DNA of 64,000 nucleotides from Bin55 sp963667455 (lineage in GTDB: Bacteria; Pseudomonadota; Gammaproteobacteria; Pseudomonadales; Azotimanducaceae): NCBI GenBank assembly GCA_963667455.2, contig CAXXFR010000013.1, positions 248,001 through 312,000 of the forward strand, in the 5' to 3' direction. The position numbers were made by a program, and so were the translations under genes. Below, piece after piece: positions 45,409 through 55,437 of the stretch (within the stretch, counting starts at the first letter, position 1; each line of letters opens with the position of its first letter). The notes under the pieces are model-generated. The model saw only the letters and a list, made by a program, of their open reading frames with translations. It had not been told where the DNA came from and made no database searches.

Positions 45409-46266
45409 ATGAAAACCGATCTGCAATGGCGCGATGGCGTTCACTTCGTCGCGAAATCGTCCCACGGTCCAGAGGTGAACATCGACGGTCCTCCCGATAT
45501 CGGAGGTCGCAACCAGGGATTGCGTCCCATGGAGTTGATGTTGATGGGCATTGGAGGGTGTACGGCGGTTGACGTCTTACACATCCTTCACAAGTCACGT
45601 TGCATCGTGGATTCCTGTCGCACCACGATTTCTGCAGAGAGGGCAGAAACTGACCCAAGAGTCTTCGAGAAAATCCACATTCACTTTGCGCTGTCCGGCC
45701 CATCTTTGCTCGAATCCAAGGTGAGTCGAGCCATCGAATTGAGTGCCGAGAAGTACTGCTCAGCATCTATATTGATGAAGCGTGCCGGAGTTGAAGTCAC
45801 ACACGATTGGTCTATCGAGCAGACTTCGATCAAAGCCGGTGCCTCCAGTGATCCGAGCACCGTGTTGCCAGTGCCCATGATCGGGCTACATCATGTAGCT
45901 CTCACTGCTCGAAACTACGAGGAAACGAGGAGTTTCTACATCGAGCGCATGGGAATGGCGGTGGAGTGGGAACCGGACTCGGACAACGTCTATCTCACAT
46001 CCGGAACGGACAATCTGGCAATACATCGAGCTGAACGTCTCGACGAAATCAGGGACTCATCGTTGGATCACATTGGGTTTGTTGTCAGCAAACCCGAACA
46101 CGTTGATGAATGGTTCGAGCACTTCAAGCAAAGCGAGATCGAGATCGAGACCTCTCCGAAGACGCATCGAGACGGAGCTCGGAGCTTTTATGCACTCGAT
46201 CCTGATGGGAACAAGTTGCAGGTCATATTCCACCCTCCGCTGGCAGAGGCGTTCTCGGTCGAGTAG
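45409..46266 (+). CDS. OsmC-family peroxidase domain fused to a glyoxalase/VOC domain
   Basis: The 285-residue protein joins two domains. Residues 1-140 are OsmC-like, with conserved Cys residues C51 in GIGGCTAVD and C117 in AEKYCSAS. Residues about 157-285 are a vicinal-oxygen-chelate domain (HHVALTARNYEETRSFY, LDHIGFVV, YALDPDGNKLQVIFHPP). In the VOC C-terminal motif a Gln occupies the position usually held by the metal-ligand Glu. OsmC proteins reduce organic hydroperoxides. The start ATG at 45409 comes 13 bp after the trpC stop, so it may be read through from the trp operon. Confidence 0.83.
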   Translation: MKTDLQWRDGVHFVAKSSHGPEVNIDGPPDIGGRNQGLRPMELMLMGIGGCTAVDVLHILHKSRCIVDSCRTTISAERAETDPRVFEKIHIHFALSGPSLLESKVSRAIELSAEKYCSASILMKRAGVEVTHDWSIEQTSIKAGASSDPSTVLPVPMIGLHHVALTARNYEETRSFYIERMGMAVEWEPDSDNVYLTSGTDNLAIHRAERLDEIRDSSLDHIGFVVSKPEHVDEWFEHFKQSEIEIETSPKTHRDGARSFYALDPDGNKLQVIFHPPLAEAFSVE

Positions 46267-46271
46267 GTGTT

Positions 46272-46290
46272 CGCCAATACGTCATTGGCG
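46272..46290. terminator. Hairpin in the gap downstream of the OsmC-VOC gene
   Basis: CGCCAAT (46272-46278) pairs with ATTGGCG (46284-46290) over a 5-nt loop. It lies between the OsmC-VOC stop and the converging stop of a small membrane-protein gene. A short GGGG-TTATT follows on the plus strand, which is only weakly terminator-like. Confidence 0.4.
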
Positions 46291-46295
46291 TGGGG

Positions 46296-46532
46296 TTATT
46301 GGCTGGAGCCGGCCCTTTTCGCGTTTCGGTATTCCACCACCACGTTTACGGCGATGCACAGAGCTGGGAACACGATGAAGTAGAAGAACACGAGCACGCT
46401 AATTACGCTTACGCCGATTTCATCGGTACCCCAGTACAAGTTCATGAGCAATATGAGAATTGCACCGCAGACTGCACTGCCGATGTAAATGCCTGAGCGT
46501 CGCGCTCCTTGAAGGATGGATTCGAGTATCAC
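46296..46532 (-). CDS. Small two-span membrane protein, unknown function
   Basis: The 78-residue protein has two hydrophobic segments (about residues 14-34, IYIGSAVCGAILILLMNLYWG, and 41-65, VSVISVLVFFYFIVFPALCIAV) and a charged C-terminal tail. I do not recognise a family. It is alone on this strand between the OsmC-VOC and the PEP-utilising enzyme genes. It is supported by its hydrophobic pattern rather than by homology. Confidence 0.5.
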   Translation of the reverse strand: MILESILQGARRSGIYIGSAVCGAILILLMNLYWGTDEIGVSVISVLVFFYFIVFPALCIAVNVVVEYRNAKRAGSSQ

Positions 46533-46644
46533 GGGGTGATGTTGCTGTTGTGACTTAGAGTGGCTGATCTCGTACGAGACCAGATTCGCTTCGATTCCCT
46601 ATGTGGGGACGACAGTGTTGGATTTCAAGACCAATAGTGTATTT

Positions 46645-49563
46645 TCAGTCTTGATCCTCATTGTGCAAGACAACGGTACCGACGTCGCCGTTGATTGTGA
46701 TTGTTTGACCATGTCTAATTCGAATAGTGCCGTTACCAACGCCCAAAACTGCCGGTATCCCGTATTCGCGAGCAACGATTGAGCCGTGGGCCAGAATGCT
46801 ACCGACATCAGTTACAAGGCCTGCAGCATGAGCGAACAGCTGAGTCCATGCGGGGGTTGTGAGAGGACTGACCAGAATGGAACCCGGCATCATCTTGTCG
46901 AATTCTGATGGACCAGTGACAACGCTTGCCTTAGCCGTGACTTGTCCGGAACTCACCGGGAATCCGCGCATTGTTTCGGATGACTCGTCGTTGAGAATCT
47001 GCGTTTCCTTGAATGCAATGCCGTCGATCTGACTTGCCTCTAGCGGCAAAGTACCCGGTGGGTGGTGCTGTTTTCTCGCTTCTCGAAGCTCCCGCCTTGC
47101 AGCCGCTGTCTCTCCCAAATTGGGCAAGCTCTTACTCAAACTACGTGCTTCGATGGCTTCTTGTAGTTCTTCACTGACTAGGAAGAACACGTCTTGGTAA
47201 TGACTGAGAGTTCCCACGTCGACCAGTCTGCGCCCAAGTTCAAATGCCATTGGACGAAGGATTGACCAGGTGTAGCCGAAGAGAAACGCGACTTCCTCGC
47301 GGATGTAGTTGTACTTTCGCGCCAACCACAGTCTGAATCTAAACTGCCAGTACTGAAGACCTTCGAGACACTCGGAAATTTCAGCGAGTTTTTCCTGTCG
47401 CGTCTTGGACGCACGTTCGTCTTGGGCTCGAGGGTCGTAATCGGGATTTTGAACCATAGCCCTGAGTGTCGCAAACAACGCAGCGGGATTCTCAATTTGG
47501 GTTGGCTCCATGAAGTCGAGGCTGTAGCCTTGGTGACCATAGTTGTTCAAGTAAATCTCAATGTCCTCGACCACTTCCCGAGAGTCGTTTCGATTTCGAA
47601 GGGCGTCGTACAGGTACTTGCTGGGTGTTGTGAGCACAACGTGTTTGAGGTCGTCTGCTGGTCGAATCTTCTTCGCGATCTCAAACAAGTCGGAATTTGC
47701 CTGCATGGCTTTTGATTCAATTCCGGAGAGAAACTGTCCACTAATGAAGTGTTGGTCGGGCAATGTCTCGCGCAAGTAGCACTGAAGCTGATCGTCGGTC
47801 GACTTCGCCACGCCGAATGTGTGGCTGGAGTTGCTCGACCAGTAGTAGCCTTCCTCGATGCCCATCTCGCAAATGCCCTCAAGCAAGTGCGAATCTGAAG
47901 ATGTCTGAGGATCGACCTGGCTCCACTTCTCTCCAATTTCGATCAAGCGCGGTCGGGTTGTCTCAAACCATTCTCCGAGCTGTCTGTCGTTCCATTCCGT
48001 GTTGTTGAATGCGACATAAGTCGGATTCTTGCTCTTGGGCATCGTAAGAGTGCGAGCAATATCCGTTGCTGAATGTTCGCTCATCCATTCATCGAACGCG
48101 AGCCGATCGTCGTTCGAAAGGTCGTTGCAGAACCGTTCGATGTCCCTCTGTCGAATCTCGAGATCCCGTTGAATTCCTGCTTTCACCTCCTCCTCGGTTG
48201 GACCTCGCGTCGAACGCTTGCTTTTCGCTTTTGACTCCGCTTCGATTTCGGCGGCGTCGATTTCCTCTTCGGTAGGTCTCAGGAGCCCTTTATCTCTTGC
48301 CTGCTTGTGGACCATTTCAAAGTCAAAACGTTGATATGCGTAACCGTTGACTGTGATGAACATCGGACCACCGCCCACCATCAGATTCATTCCTTTTCGA
48401 GACGACTCGAGCCCTTTCGTCAAGTAAAGCTCTTCAAACAGCGGGCAAATTGGATCGGGCATGTTTTCGACGATTTGGCGTCGCGAAACATACTTGGCAG
48501 GAGGCGGAACGTCCCAGCTAACGTCGATGGGTTGTACTGGTAGGTTCGTGATTGGACGGGATTGAAGGATGTGGAGCTGCCTGTCGGCGTAAGCCCACTC
48601 GATGTCTTGTGGAACGCCTTCGTATTGCGTCTCGATCTTGGTCGCAACTTCATGAAGTTCACGAAGTTCTAAGCTTCCAAGAGAAGAAACGTCGCTTTCG
48701 TCCGTACCGACTTCCACCGTCTCAGTGCCGCCATCTTGAAGTGGTACAACGCTCTGGGCCTTCGGACCGATCACCTCTTGCTTCACGGATCCATCGGAGC
48801 GGTTAACAATGTAAGTGTCAGGGGTGACCAGTCCGCCTACCACAGCTTCGCCCAGTCCGTAGCTGGAATTGATTACGAATTCGTTCCGATCGCCAGTTGT
48901 GGGATTCGCGGTGAACAAGATTCCCGATATCTCCGATGGAATCATCGCTTGAACCACGACTGACATGGCAACGGTGCTGTTGTCGATACCGTTTTGAAGA
49001 CGATAGCTCAGTGCCTGAGGTGTCCACAGCGAAGCCCAGCAATTCTGAATGGCTCGGAGCAATGAGTCTTCGCCCATTACATTGAGAAAGGTCTCCTGCT
49101 GCCCCGCAAAGGAGAGTTCGGGCAGGTCTTCCGCATTGGCCGATGAGCGCACCGCGACTGCCAGCTCGGAATCAATGGTCTCTCTGTACATTTTCAAGAT
49201 TTCGGAGCGAAGGTCGTTGCTTATTCGGATGGTCTTGAACAGAGCGTGGATATTGGAAGAAGCGGTTTCGAATGAGACAACGCCTTCTGTGAACTCGGGT
49301 TGTGCAAGGTCCAGTATGTCTCCTTGTAGCCCGTGCTGCTCAACAACTAGTCGATATGCCGAGGTTGTAACGTGAAATCCGTCCGGAACCGAGAGGCCCA
49401 TGTTCGCAAGAATCGATAAGGATCTACCCTTTCCTCCAACCAATTCAATGCCGTTAACCTGGGTGTTAAGGGGTGCGACGTAGGTAGCCATTGATCCAGT
49501 GCTTGAGGTCTCGCCAAGACGGGAAGATGCAGCGATTCTAGCGAGCTTGGATGTCAACTCCAT
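46645..49563 (-). CDS. PEP/pyruvate-binding-domain enzyme, rifampin-phosphotransferase-like
   Basis: The 972-residue protein has an N-terminal ATP-grasp domain (ELVGGKGRSLSILANMG, AVRSSANAEDLPELSFAGQQETFL, SGILFTANPTTGDRNEF). A long middle region of about 450 residues follows. The C-terminal swivelling domain has the phospho-histidine at about His926 in ILAHGSIVAREYGIPAV. This order, ATP-binding, substrate, phospho-His, matches rifampin phosphotransferase and its relatives rather than PEP synthase, whose PEP-binding TIM barrel is missing. Its substrate is not known. The ATG at 49563 was chosen; a further in-frame ATG is at 49491. Confidence 0.82.
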   Translation of the reverse strand: MELTSKLARIAASSRLGETSSTGSMATYVAPLNTQVNGIELVGGKGRSLSILANMGLSVPDGFHVTTSAYRLVVEQHGLQGDILDLAQPEFTEGVVSFETASSNIHALFKTIRISNDLRSEILKMYRETIDSELAVAVRSSANAEDLPELSFAGQQETFLNVMGEDSLLRAIQNCWASLWTPQALSYRLQNGIDNSTVAMSVVVQAMIPSEISGILFTANPTTGDRNEFVINSSYGLGEAVVGGLVTPDTYIVNRSDGSVKQEVIGPKAQSVVPLQDGGTETVEVGTDESDVSSLGSLELRELHEVATKIETQYEGVPQDIEWAYADRQLHILQSRPITNLPVQPIDVSWDVPPPAKYVSRRQIVENMPDPICPLFEELYLTKGLESSRKGMNLMVGGGPMFITVNGYAYQRFDFEMVHKQARDKGLLRPTEEEIDAAEIEAESKAKSKRSTRGPTEEEVKAGIQRDLEIRQRDIERFCNDLSNDDRLAFDEWMSEHSATDIARTLTMPKSKNPTYVAFNNTEWNDRQLGEWFETTRPRLIEIGEKWSQVDPQTSSDSHLLEGICEMGIEEGYYWSSNSSHTFGVAKSTDDQLQCYLRETLPDQHFISGQFLSGIESKAMQANSDLFEIAKKIRPADDLKHVVLTTPSKYLYDALRNRNDSREVVEDIEIYLNNYGHQGYSLDFMEPTQIENPAALFATLRAMVQNPDYDPRAQDERASKTRQEKLAEISECLEGLQYWQFRFRLWLARKYNYIREEVAFLFGYTWSILRPMAFELGRRLVDVGTLSHYQDVFFLVSEELQEAIEARSLSKSLPNLGETAAARRELREARKQHHPPGTLPLEASQIDGIAFKETQILNDESSETMRGFPVSSGQVTAKASVVTGPSEFDKMMPGSILVSPLTTPAWTQLFAHAAGLVTDVGSILAHGSIVAREYGIPAVLGVGNGTIRIRHGQTITINGDVGTVVLHNEDQD

Positions 49564-49736
49564 GCTTGGTTTTGCAATTCGGAATTGGAAGAGTCGACAA
49601 CTCCAACTTGAAAGCAACGGTTTGGATCGCGTCTACTTTCAAGGGTGAGGATGGAAAAAGCGCTCTGCAACAGGCCTCAACCTACGACATCGGGCAGTTC
49701 GATTGACGGTTGATCGGAGTCCTATTGCTTATCCTC

Positions 49737-51404
49737 TTAGTCAGCAATAGCGTGCTGTCTCTCCGAGGTGTCAGTCGTCAGAACTTGACGGGCTAGTTGC
49801 TTTGCTTCATCAACTGTCTCAACAATGTGCTGGTCTGGTATCCGTCGCAAGATGTCCAGAGCTGTCAGTGATTTCTCGACATCACCGTGCAAGCACGCAA
49901 CAACAAACGTCGTGTTTTCCTGCTGAGCTGCTTCAGTGAGCTGGTCAATGACCATGGCCGCACTGTCGTCCATGTAGAGTGTTGCAGTAAAGTCGAAGAT
50001 GACGACTTCGTGGTCTTGAATGTCCTTGGAGACCGCCTCCACGAGATTCGATGAAGAGGCAACCGAGAAGATGCCTTTGAGGGAGACTATTCCAACTCGG
50101 GCACTGAAAGGATCAATTGCACCAGCATCCAAATTCTCGTTGAATAGGACCTAATCCAAGATAGGTACTGAGACTACGCTGTCGAGTTCAAATTTCTCCA
50201 GTGTCTGCGCATGTGCCATTGCCGCAACAATCAGTCCAACGGCCACGGCAACGATTAGACCGACAAAGCAGGTTAGCCCCAGAGTCAGCAGGAAAACGAG
50301 CATTTGAGCCCGATTGACAATGTGAATGCGAGTCACAATTCGCCAGTCGATGATTCCCCATCCGACCTTTATCAGCACTGCAGCGAGAGACGCCAGAGGA
50401 ATCGGTTCCACATACGATCCCAGTCCTAGCAACAGACCCAACGTAAGCAGTGCGTACAGGACTCCTGAGATCTTGGTGTTACCGCCGGCGCGGATGTTTG
50501 TAGCCGTACCTGTAGTCGATCCTGAACTGGGTAATCCACCTATTAACCCAGACGCCATGTTGCCAATGCCTTGGCCAATCAGTTCTCGGTTCGATTTATG
50601 GCGAGTACCTGTCAACGTGTCCGCCACCAGAGACGTGATCAGACTGTCCACAGATCTCAAGAGACCTAGTATCAATGCGGGTTCCAGCGACTGCAGAAGG
50701 AAAGTGACGCTAGGCACTTCAGCTTGAATGGAAGGAATCCCGGTGGGCAGTTGACCGACCGTGGGAACTTCGGTCAATCAGAAAATACTGAGTACTGTCC
50801 CAACGAGGATCGCGACAATAGGTCCAGGTACAAACTTCTCCACCTTGGCGGGCCACAAGATTGCGATTGCCAGAGAAACGCCACCTATCGCTAGAGCCTG
50901 AAAATTTGCGTTGTTGATTGCCTCGGGAAGCTCAGTCAGCGTGCCTAGTGCACCTCCTTGAGATGGTGGCATTCCCATCAGCGGCAAGAGATGCATGGTC
51001 ATGACGATCAGGCCGATCCCGGACATGAATCCGGAAACGACAACACGAGGTGTGTACGCGACGTATCGTCCGATCCTCGAAACACCCAAGAGAACTTGGA
51101 ATGTTCCCGCCATCATGACTATCGTGAATGCTTCTCCGAACGAGTCCGCATATGTCGTCACAATCACTGCCATGGCAACTGTCATGGGTGCCGTCGGTTG
51201 AGATATCTGGGTGTTGGTTCCGCCAAAAATCGCGGCAAAGAAGCCTACTGCTATCGCACCGTACAGTCCCGCAACGGCGCCTAGCCCGGATGCTACGCCG
51301 AAGGCCAGTGCTATTGGCATGGAAATTACCGTGGCTGTTACGCCGCCGAGGATGTCTCCTCGAAGTTGGGAAACGCTGTACTCGCCCAATAGTGGCAGTC
51401 TCAT
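49737..51404 (-). pseudogene. SulP-family anion transporter interrupted by two in-frame stop codons
   Basis: One continuous minus-strand frame of 555 codons encodes a full SulP transporter with two nonsense codons and no indel. Residues 1-208 hold the N-terminal spans (SQLRGDILGGVTATVISMP, QPTAPMTVAM). A TGA lies at 50778-50780. The next 208 codons hold later spans (SGSTTGTATNIRAGG), ended by a TAG at 50151-50153. The last part is the STAS domain (VIFDFTATLYMDDSAAMVIDQL). Related proteins import sulfate or bicarbonate. Either the gene is inactive, the stops are read through, or they are sequence errors. Confidence 0.85.
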
Positions 51405-51422
51405 TTGCCTATTGAGCTAACC

Positions 51423-52085
51423 TCACATAGTTAGACGACGTGCGCTTTTCAGACCAGACGGTGAGCCGATGTCGATCCAATGTCCATCAAACGACTCGCC
51501 GGTGATCTTGTCTTGTTGGGCAAGCTCAAAAATCAAGTCGCGTGTGATCGAGAAGACCTCGGGAAGAGGTCTGGCAAAGATTCTCGGATGCAGCAAGGAT
51601 ATTCCACAGAACGTGTGGGTGTGGCGAATTGGGTCGGAGTGCCAACGTACAGCTGAATCTACAAGCTCAAAGTCTCCCAGCTCCGCGTCCGCTGGTTTGA
51701 GAATGAGATGAGCATATTCGGTCGATTTGCTGGCTAGTGACTTAAACGGAAAGTTTGTCCAAACGTCGCCATTCAACACGATGAATGGGTGATCGCCGAG
51801 AAATTCCAGCGCACGCATTATTCCACCGCCGGTTTCGAGCAGACGCGACTCACGACTGAATGTTACGTGAACCCCAAGGTGCTTGCCACTTCCTAGACAG
51901 GCCTCAATTTGCTCTCCGAGGTGGTGGACATTCACTACTACTTCGCGAATCCCGGCACGTTTGAGCCAACGAATCTGATGGACGATCATCGGCTCGCTGT
52001 TGATTGGGATCATAGGCTTGGGCATTGACTCAGTGAGAGGAAGCAGACGGGTGCCTCGGCCCGCTGCAAGAATCATTGCTTTCAT
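51423..52085 (-). CDS. murU: N-acetylmuramate 1-phosphate uridylyltransferase
   Basis: The 220-residue nucleotidyltransferase has LAAGRGTRLLPLTESMPKPM and later LLETGGGIMRALEFLGDHPFIVLNGDVW split across the sugar-nucleotide core. It makes UDP-MurNAc in peptidoglycan recycling. The start overlaps the upstream kinase stop by 4 bp (ATGA). An in-frame extension to 52244 was rejected, because it lies inside the kinase gene. The amgK-murU-lptD order matches Pseudomonas. Confidence 0.9.
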   Translation of the reverse strand: MKAMILAAGRGTRLLPLTESMPKPMIPINSEPMIVHQIRWLKRAGIREVVVNVHHLGEQIEACLGSGKHLGVHVTFSRESRLLETGGGIMRALEFLGDHPFIVLNGDVWTNFPFKSLASKSTEYAHLILKPADAELGDFELVDSAVRWHSDPIRHTHTFCGISLLHPRIFARPLPEVFSITRDLIFELAQQDKITGESFDGHWIDIGSPSGLKSARRLTM

Positions 52086-53074
52086 GAGGTGTTCGGAAGT
52101 TTCTGACTCAGGCCGGGAACGACAGTCTCCGATAGCCACTTGTTGAGTTCCTGAAGTTGACTGAACTCTGAACAAAGCCGGACTGCTTTGCTGACCGTTG
52201 GAAGTACGTAACGAATGTGCGTTGTTTGGCTCTTTTGGATCCACAGTCGCACGAAGATTCCGGCAGCTTTGAGAAGCCGTTGAATGGCTGTCAGACGAAT
52301 GGCATCGAAGAGAGACGCTTTGGTTCCAAGACTGGGGAGTTCATAGCTCTGCACCTGGACCCAATAGTGGTCGACCGCCATACGGATAGTTTCGGACGAG
52401 TGCTCCCAGTAGCAATCGAACAGCAATGAAGCGAGGTCGTAGCTAACGGGTCCGAACAACGCATCTTGGAAATCAACCACTCCGAGCAAATTCTGTTCCG
52501 CCCGCCACAGCAGGTTGCGGCAATGGAAGTCGCGGTGAACCGTTACGCGGGGCAATGCATCGATGCGCGAGACGATACCGGTAGCCACGTGCTGCAACGG
52601 AGTGTTCGGGTAATCGAGAAGCTTCGCGCAGACGAAATCTTCGAATATGCCGATCTCATTGCGCAATCTTTCGGAAGTGTAGTCCGGTATCGCAGAATGT
52701 TCTATCCGTTGAATCTTCAAGATTGTTTCAACTGCCGCCTTCATTGGCGTTTGGATCAATCCACATCGAAAACAAGCCAGGAGCTCCTCAGAACCAACAT
52801 CGTCTACGATTAGGTAGCCTCTCTCGGAGTCGAAAGCAAGGATGCTAGGAACTGGAACTTCACCTTTGCGAAAAACGTCTGATAAGACGATGAATTGGTT
52901 GTTGTTCTCCGTGGTAGGAGGCGAATCCATGAGAATCCATGAATTCGATCCATCGGTACATCTCCAGAAACTTCGAGTGCTGGCTTCCACCGGCAGTTGC
53001 TGGACTGAACAGTGGTCGATGTCGAACTGACCACTAGCCCAACGAACCAGATCGGGACTGGGTTTGTCGCTCAT
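52082..53074 (-). CDS. amgK: N-acetylmuramate/N-acetylglucosamine anomeric kinase
   Basis: The 330-residue aminoglycoside-phosphotransferase-fold kinase has the catalytic loop VTVHRDFHCRNLLW and the metal motif GVVDFQDALFGPVSYDLASLL. With murU it forms the Pseudomonas-type recycling bypass that phosphorylates MurNAc at the anomeric carbon. The ATG at 53074 was chosen; in-frame codons up to 53113 have no homology. It diverges from lptD, as in the Pseudomonas arrangement. Confidence 0.9.
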   Translation of the reverse strand: MSDKPSPDLVRWASGQFDIDHCSVQQLPVEASTRSFWRCTDGSNSWILMDSPPTTENNNQFIVLSDVFRKGEVPVPSILAFDSERGYLIVDDVGSEELLACFRCGLIQTPMKAAVETILKIQRIEHSAIPDYTSERLRNEIGIFEDFVCAKLLDYPNTPLQHVATGIVSRIDALPRVTVHRDFHCRNLLWRAEQNLLGVVDFQDALFGPVSYDLASLLFDCYWEHSSETIRMAVDHYWVQVQSYELPSLGTKASLFDAIRLTAIQRLLKAAGIFVRLWIQKSQTTHIRYVLPTVSKAVRLCSEFSQLQELNKWLSETVVPGLSQKLPNTS

Positions 53075-53133
53075 GTTTGGAGTATACGAACGCAAACGGG
53101 TAGTTCTCTGCAAAGCAAATTGGCGGATCTAGC

Positions 53134-55419
53134 GTGCAATTGACGCAATTGGAGTGCAAGACTCGATCTGTTCGATTTTCTCTCTTGGTAGTGCTGGTGT
53201 CGGCAAGCGTTTTGAACGTACAAGCCGAGGAGAAACCATTGGCCGAGAGCTTGTGGAAGTACGAGGATCCAACGCGATCATGCGGCGGCAGTTACGACAT
53301 TTCGTTGATCGAGACTCAAGGAGTTGTTGATTCGAGTGAAGGCGAGGCTCGCCTCACTGCTGACAGAGCCGTAGTCCGATTGGATGGCGAGTCGGAAGTG
53401 AGTGGAAACGTGGTCCTCAAGGGTCGCGGAGCCAATGTGAGCACGCCGTTTCTGCGTCTCAATTCAAAAGGCAGGATTCTTCAGACTCCGGATGGCGCGA
53501 CGATGGTTCACAACGACATCGTGCTGACGGTGGACCAGAGCGATATTCGTGTCGATGAGCAGTCCTTCGACATCGACAATGCGCAGTTCGTAATGCTGAA
53601 TGAAGGCTATAGGGGAACTGCACAGATCTTTAGCGCAGACGACTCTGCCGTCGAAATCGAACAAGCGACCATTACATGGTGTCCACCAGTTGTTGATTCA
53701 TGGTCTCTGGGTGCCAAACACCTGCGGATCGACCGAACAACCAACATGGTTGTCGCAAGAAACGTAAGACTCAATTTGTGGAATCTGCCTGCGATATATG
53801 TACCGTATGCGCGGTTCCCCATAGACAACCGTCGTGCTTCGGGTATTTTGTTGCCGGAGTATGAGAGCGACAGCCTGCACGGCAACGCACTCTCCGTACC
53901 GATCTACTTCAATCTCGCGCCCAACTTTGACCTCACGGTCACACCGACTTTGTCGACGAAACGCAATCACAGTATTGCTGTCGAGTTTCGCCACCTGAGC
54001 AGAACATCCAAGTCGACGATTACCGGAACCTATCTGCCCAGCGATCACGTTTACAAGAACTACGTTGCGGAGCTTCTCCGTCAATCGTTAGTCGCTGACG
54101 AAGGCTCAGGCAAGAGATGGCTAGTCGAATTGCAGCACGATTTCGCCATGAATCGTTGGGTTGCGGATGTTGAGTACACATTGGTCAGCGATACAGACTT
54201 TCAACGAGACTACGGCGAGTCGCTGAACGATTTGGGACAGGTTGGACTGTCGAGAATTCTGAGGCTTTGGCGTTGGGGATCAACAACGAACATTGGGTTG
54301 GAACTTGAACGATACGACCCGTTTCAGTTCTGGGGAACTTCGGTGGAGAAATTGCCCGAAGTTGTGTTTGGTTGGGAGGAACAATTCGGACCCCTACAGT
54401 CACGGGCCGACCTGTCGTGGGCAAGACTGGCTCACGACGACGGCTTGCAAGTCCGATCCATCGATCGAAGCTACGGTGACTTCTCGCTCAGTTTGCCACT
54501 GAGTACAAGCTGGGGCCACGGAGCAGTGGAGGTCGTCCAATCGAGCAAGCGCTACGAGAGTTCCGATGAGTCGGTTCTGAATCAGGACTTTCGCACAGTC
54601 GTCTTGGACTTGGGAATTGCCTTTGATCGTATGGATTCCAACGGATCCGCCGTTCACTCACTAGAACCTCGATTGGTGTATGTCCGAAGACCTGTAGAGG
54701 GACAGAGCGAATTTTCGTTTTCCGATTTTGGACCGATAAGTCCCACGATCGCTTCGCTCGTTCAACCCCATCGCACCGCAAGTAGAGACTGGACGGAAGC
54801 ACTCGATGCCGTTTCGCTCTCAGTAATGATGCGCTTCAATAACCTGGGTCGTGGACGGTCTATCGTGTCGATCTTGCCTGTGGTGTTGTTGCGTCGCGAC
54901 GGCGACGAAACAGACTTTGGATTGGACAATGGTTGGGGTATAGAGGCGACAGGTCGTTTTAGCAGTGAACTATCCATCGTCGGATTTCATCTAAGGAATC
55001 CAGACCGATGGACCACCCAAGCGACAGGAATCGCTTTCAAGTATTTGAAACCTCTGGCGGATGTCAACTTCCACGTCAGGCACGAGCAACCGAGAGACCT
55101 CTTTCAGTCCTATCTGGATACGAGCGTGGCGTTGTCTCAGAAATGGCACTTGTACGGACGCGTGAACTACGAGTGGAACGAACGACGGCACATCGATTCG
55201 TTCGTGGGGTTTGAGTATTCCGGTTGTTGCATCGAATATCGATTGCTGTGGCGCAAGTCGTTGCGATACGAGTTCTTTGACTGGGAGAATCTTCGCTCCC
55301 GCACCGGGATTTATTTCGAGATTTCGTTGACTGGACTAACATCGTTTGGAGACAATATTTCATCTGTCATTGAAAAGGGCAGGCGGAAAGGGAACTGGAA
55401 GCCAACTTTCGTTCAGTAG
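53134..55419 (+). CDS. lptD: LPS-assembly protein LptD
   Basis: The 761-residue outer-membrane protein has a signal sequence (SLLVVLVSASVLNVQA), an OstA-type periplasmic domain (GEARLTADRAVVRLDGES) and a long beta-barrel. The disulfide cysteines of LptD are conserved in position: C50, C183 and the adjacent C698-C699 pair (GCCIEY). It inserts LPS into the outer membrane with LptE. The start is GTG, 59 bp after the divergent amgK start. surA follows 18 bp after its stop. Confidence 0.95.
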   Translation: MQLTQLECKTRSVRFSLLVVLVSASVLNVQAEEKPLAESLWKYEDPTRSCGGSYDISLIETQGVVDSSEGEARLTADRAVVRLDGESEVSGNVVLKGRGANVSTPFLRLNSKGRILQTPDGATMVHNDIVLTVDQSDIRVDEQSFDIDNAQFVMLNEGYRGTAQIFSADDSAVEIEQATITWCPPVVDSWSLGAKHLRIDRTTNMVVARNVRLNLWNLPAIYVPYARFPIDNRRASGILLPEYESDSLHGNALSVPIYFNLAPNFDLTVTPTLSTKRNHSIAVEFRHLSRTSKSTITGTYLPSDHVYKNYVAELLRQSLVADEGSGKRWLVELQHDFAMNRWVADVEYTLVSDTDFQRDYGESLNDLGQVGLSRILRLWRWGSTTNIGLELERYDPFQFWGTSVEKLPEVVFGWEEQFGPLQSRADLSWARLAHDDGLQVRSIDRSYGDFSLSLPLSTSWGHGAVEVVQSSKRYESSDESVLNQDFRTVVLDLGIAFDRMDSNGSAVHSLEPRLVYVRRPVEGQSEFSFSDFGPISPTIASLVQPHRTASRDWTEALDAVSLSVMMRFNNLGRGRSIVSILPVVLLRRDGDETDFGLDNGWGIEATGRFSSELSIVGFHLRNPDRWTTQATGIAFKYLKPLADVNFHVRHEQPRDLFQSYLDTSVALSQKWHLYGRVNYEWNERRHIDSFVGFEYSGCCIEYRLLWRKSLRYEFFDWENLRSRTGIYFEISLTGLTSFGDNISSVIEKGRRKGNWKPTFVQ

Positions 55420-55437
55420 GAGAGGTTGAATTTGGAC

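Noticed and set aside
50778..50780. TGA in SulP as a selenocysteine codon
   Set aside because: No SECIS-like hairpin was seen just downstream, SulP proteins are not selenoproteins, and a second stop (TAG) is present in the same gene.
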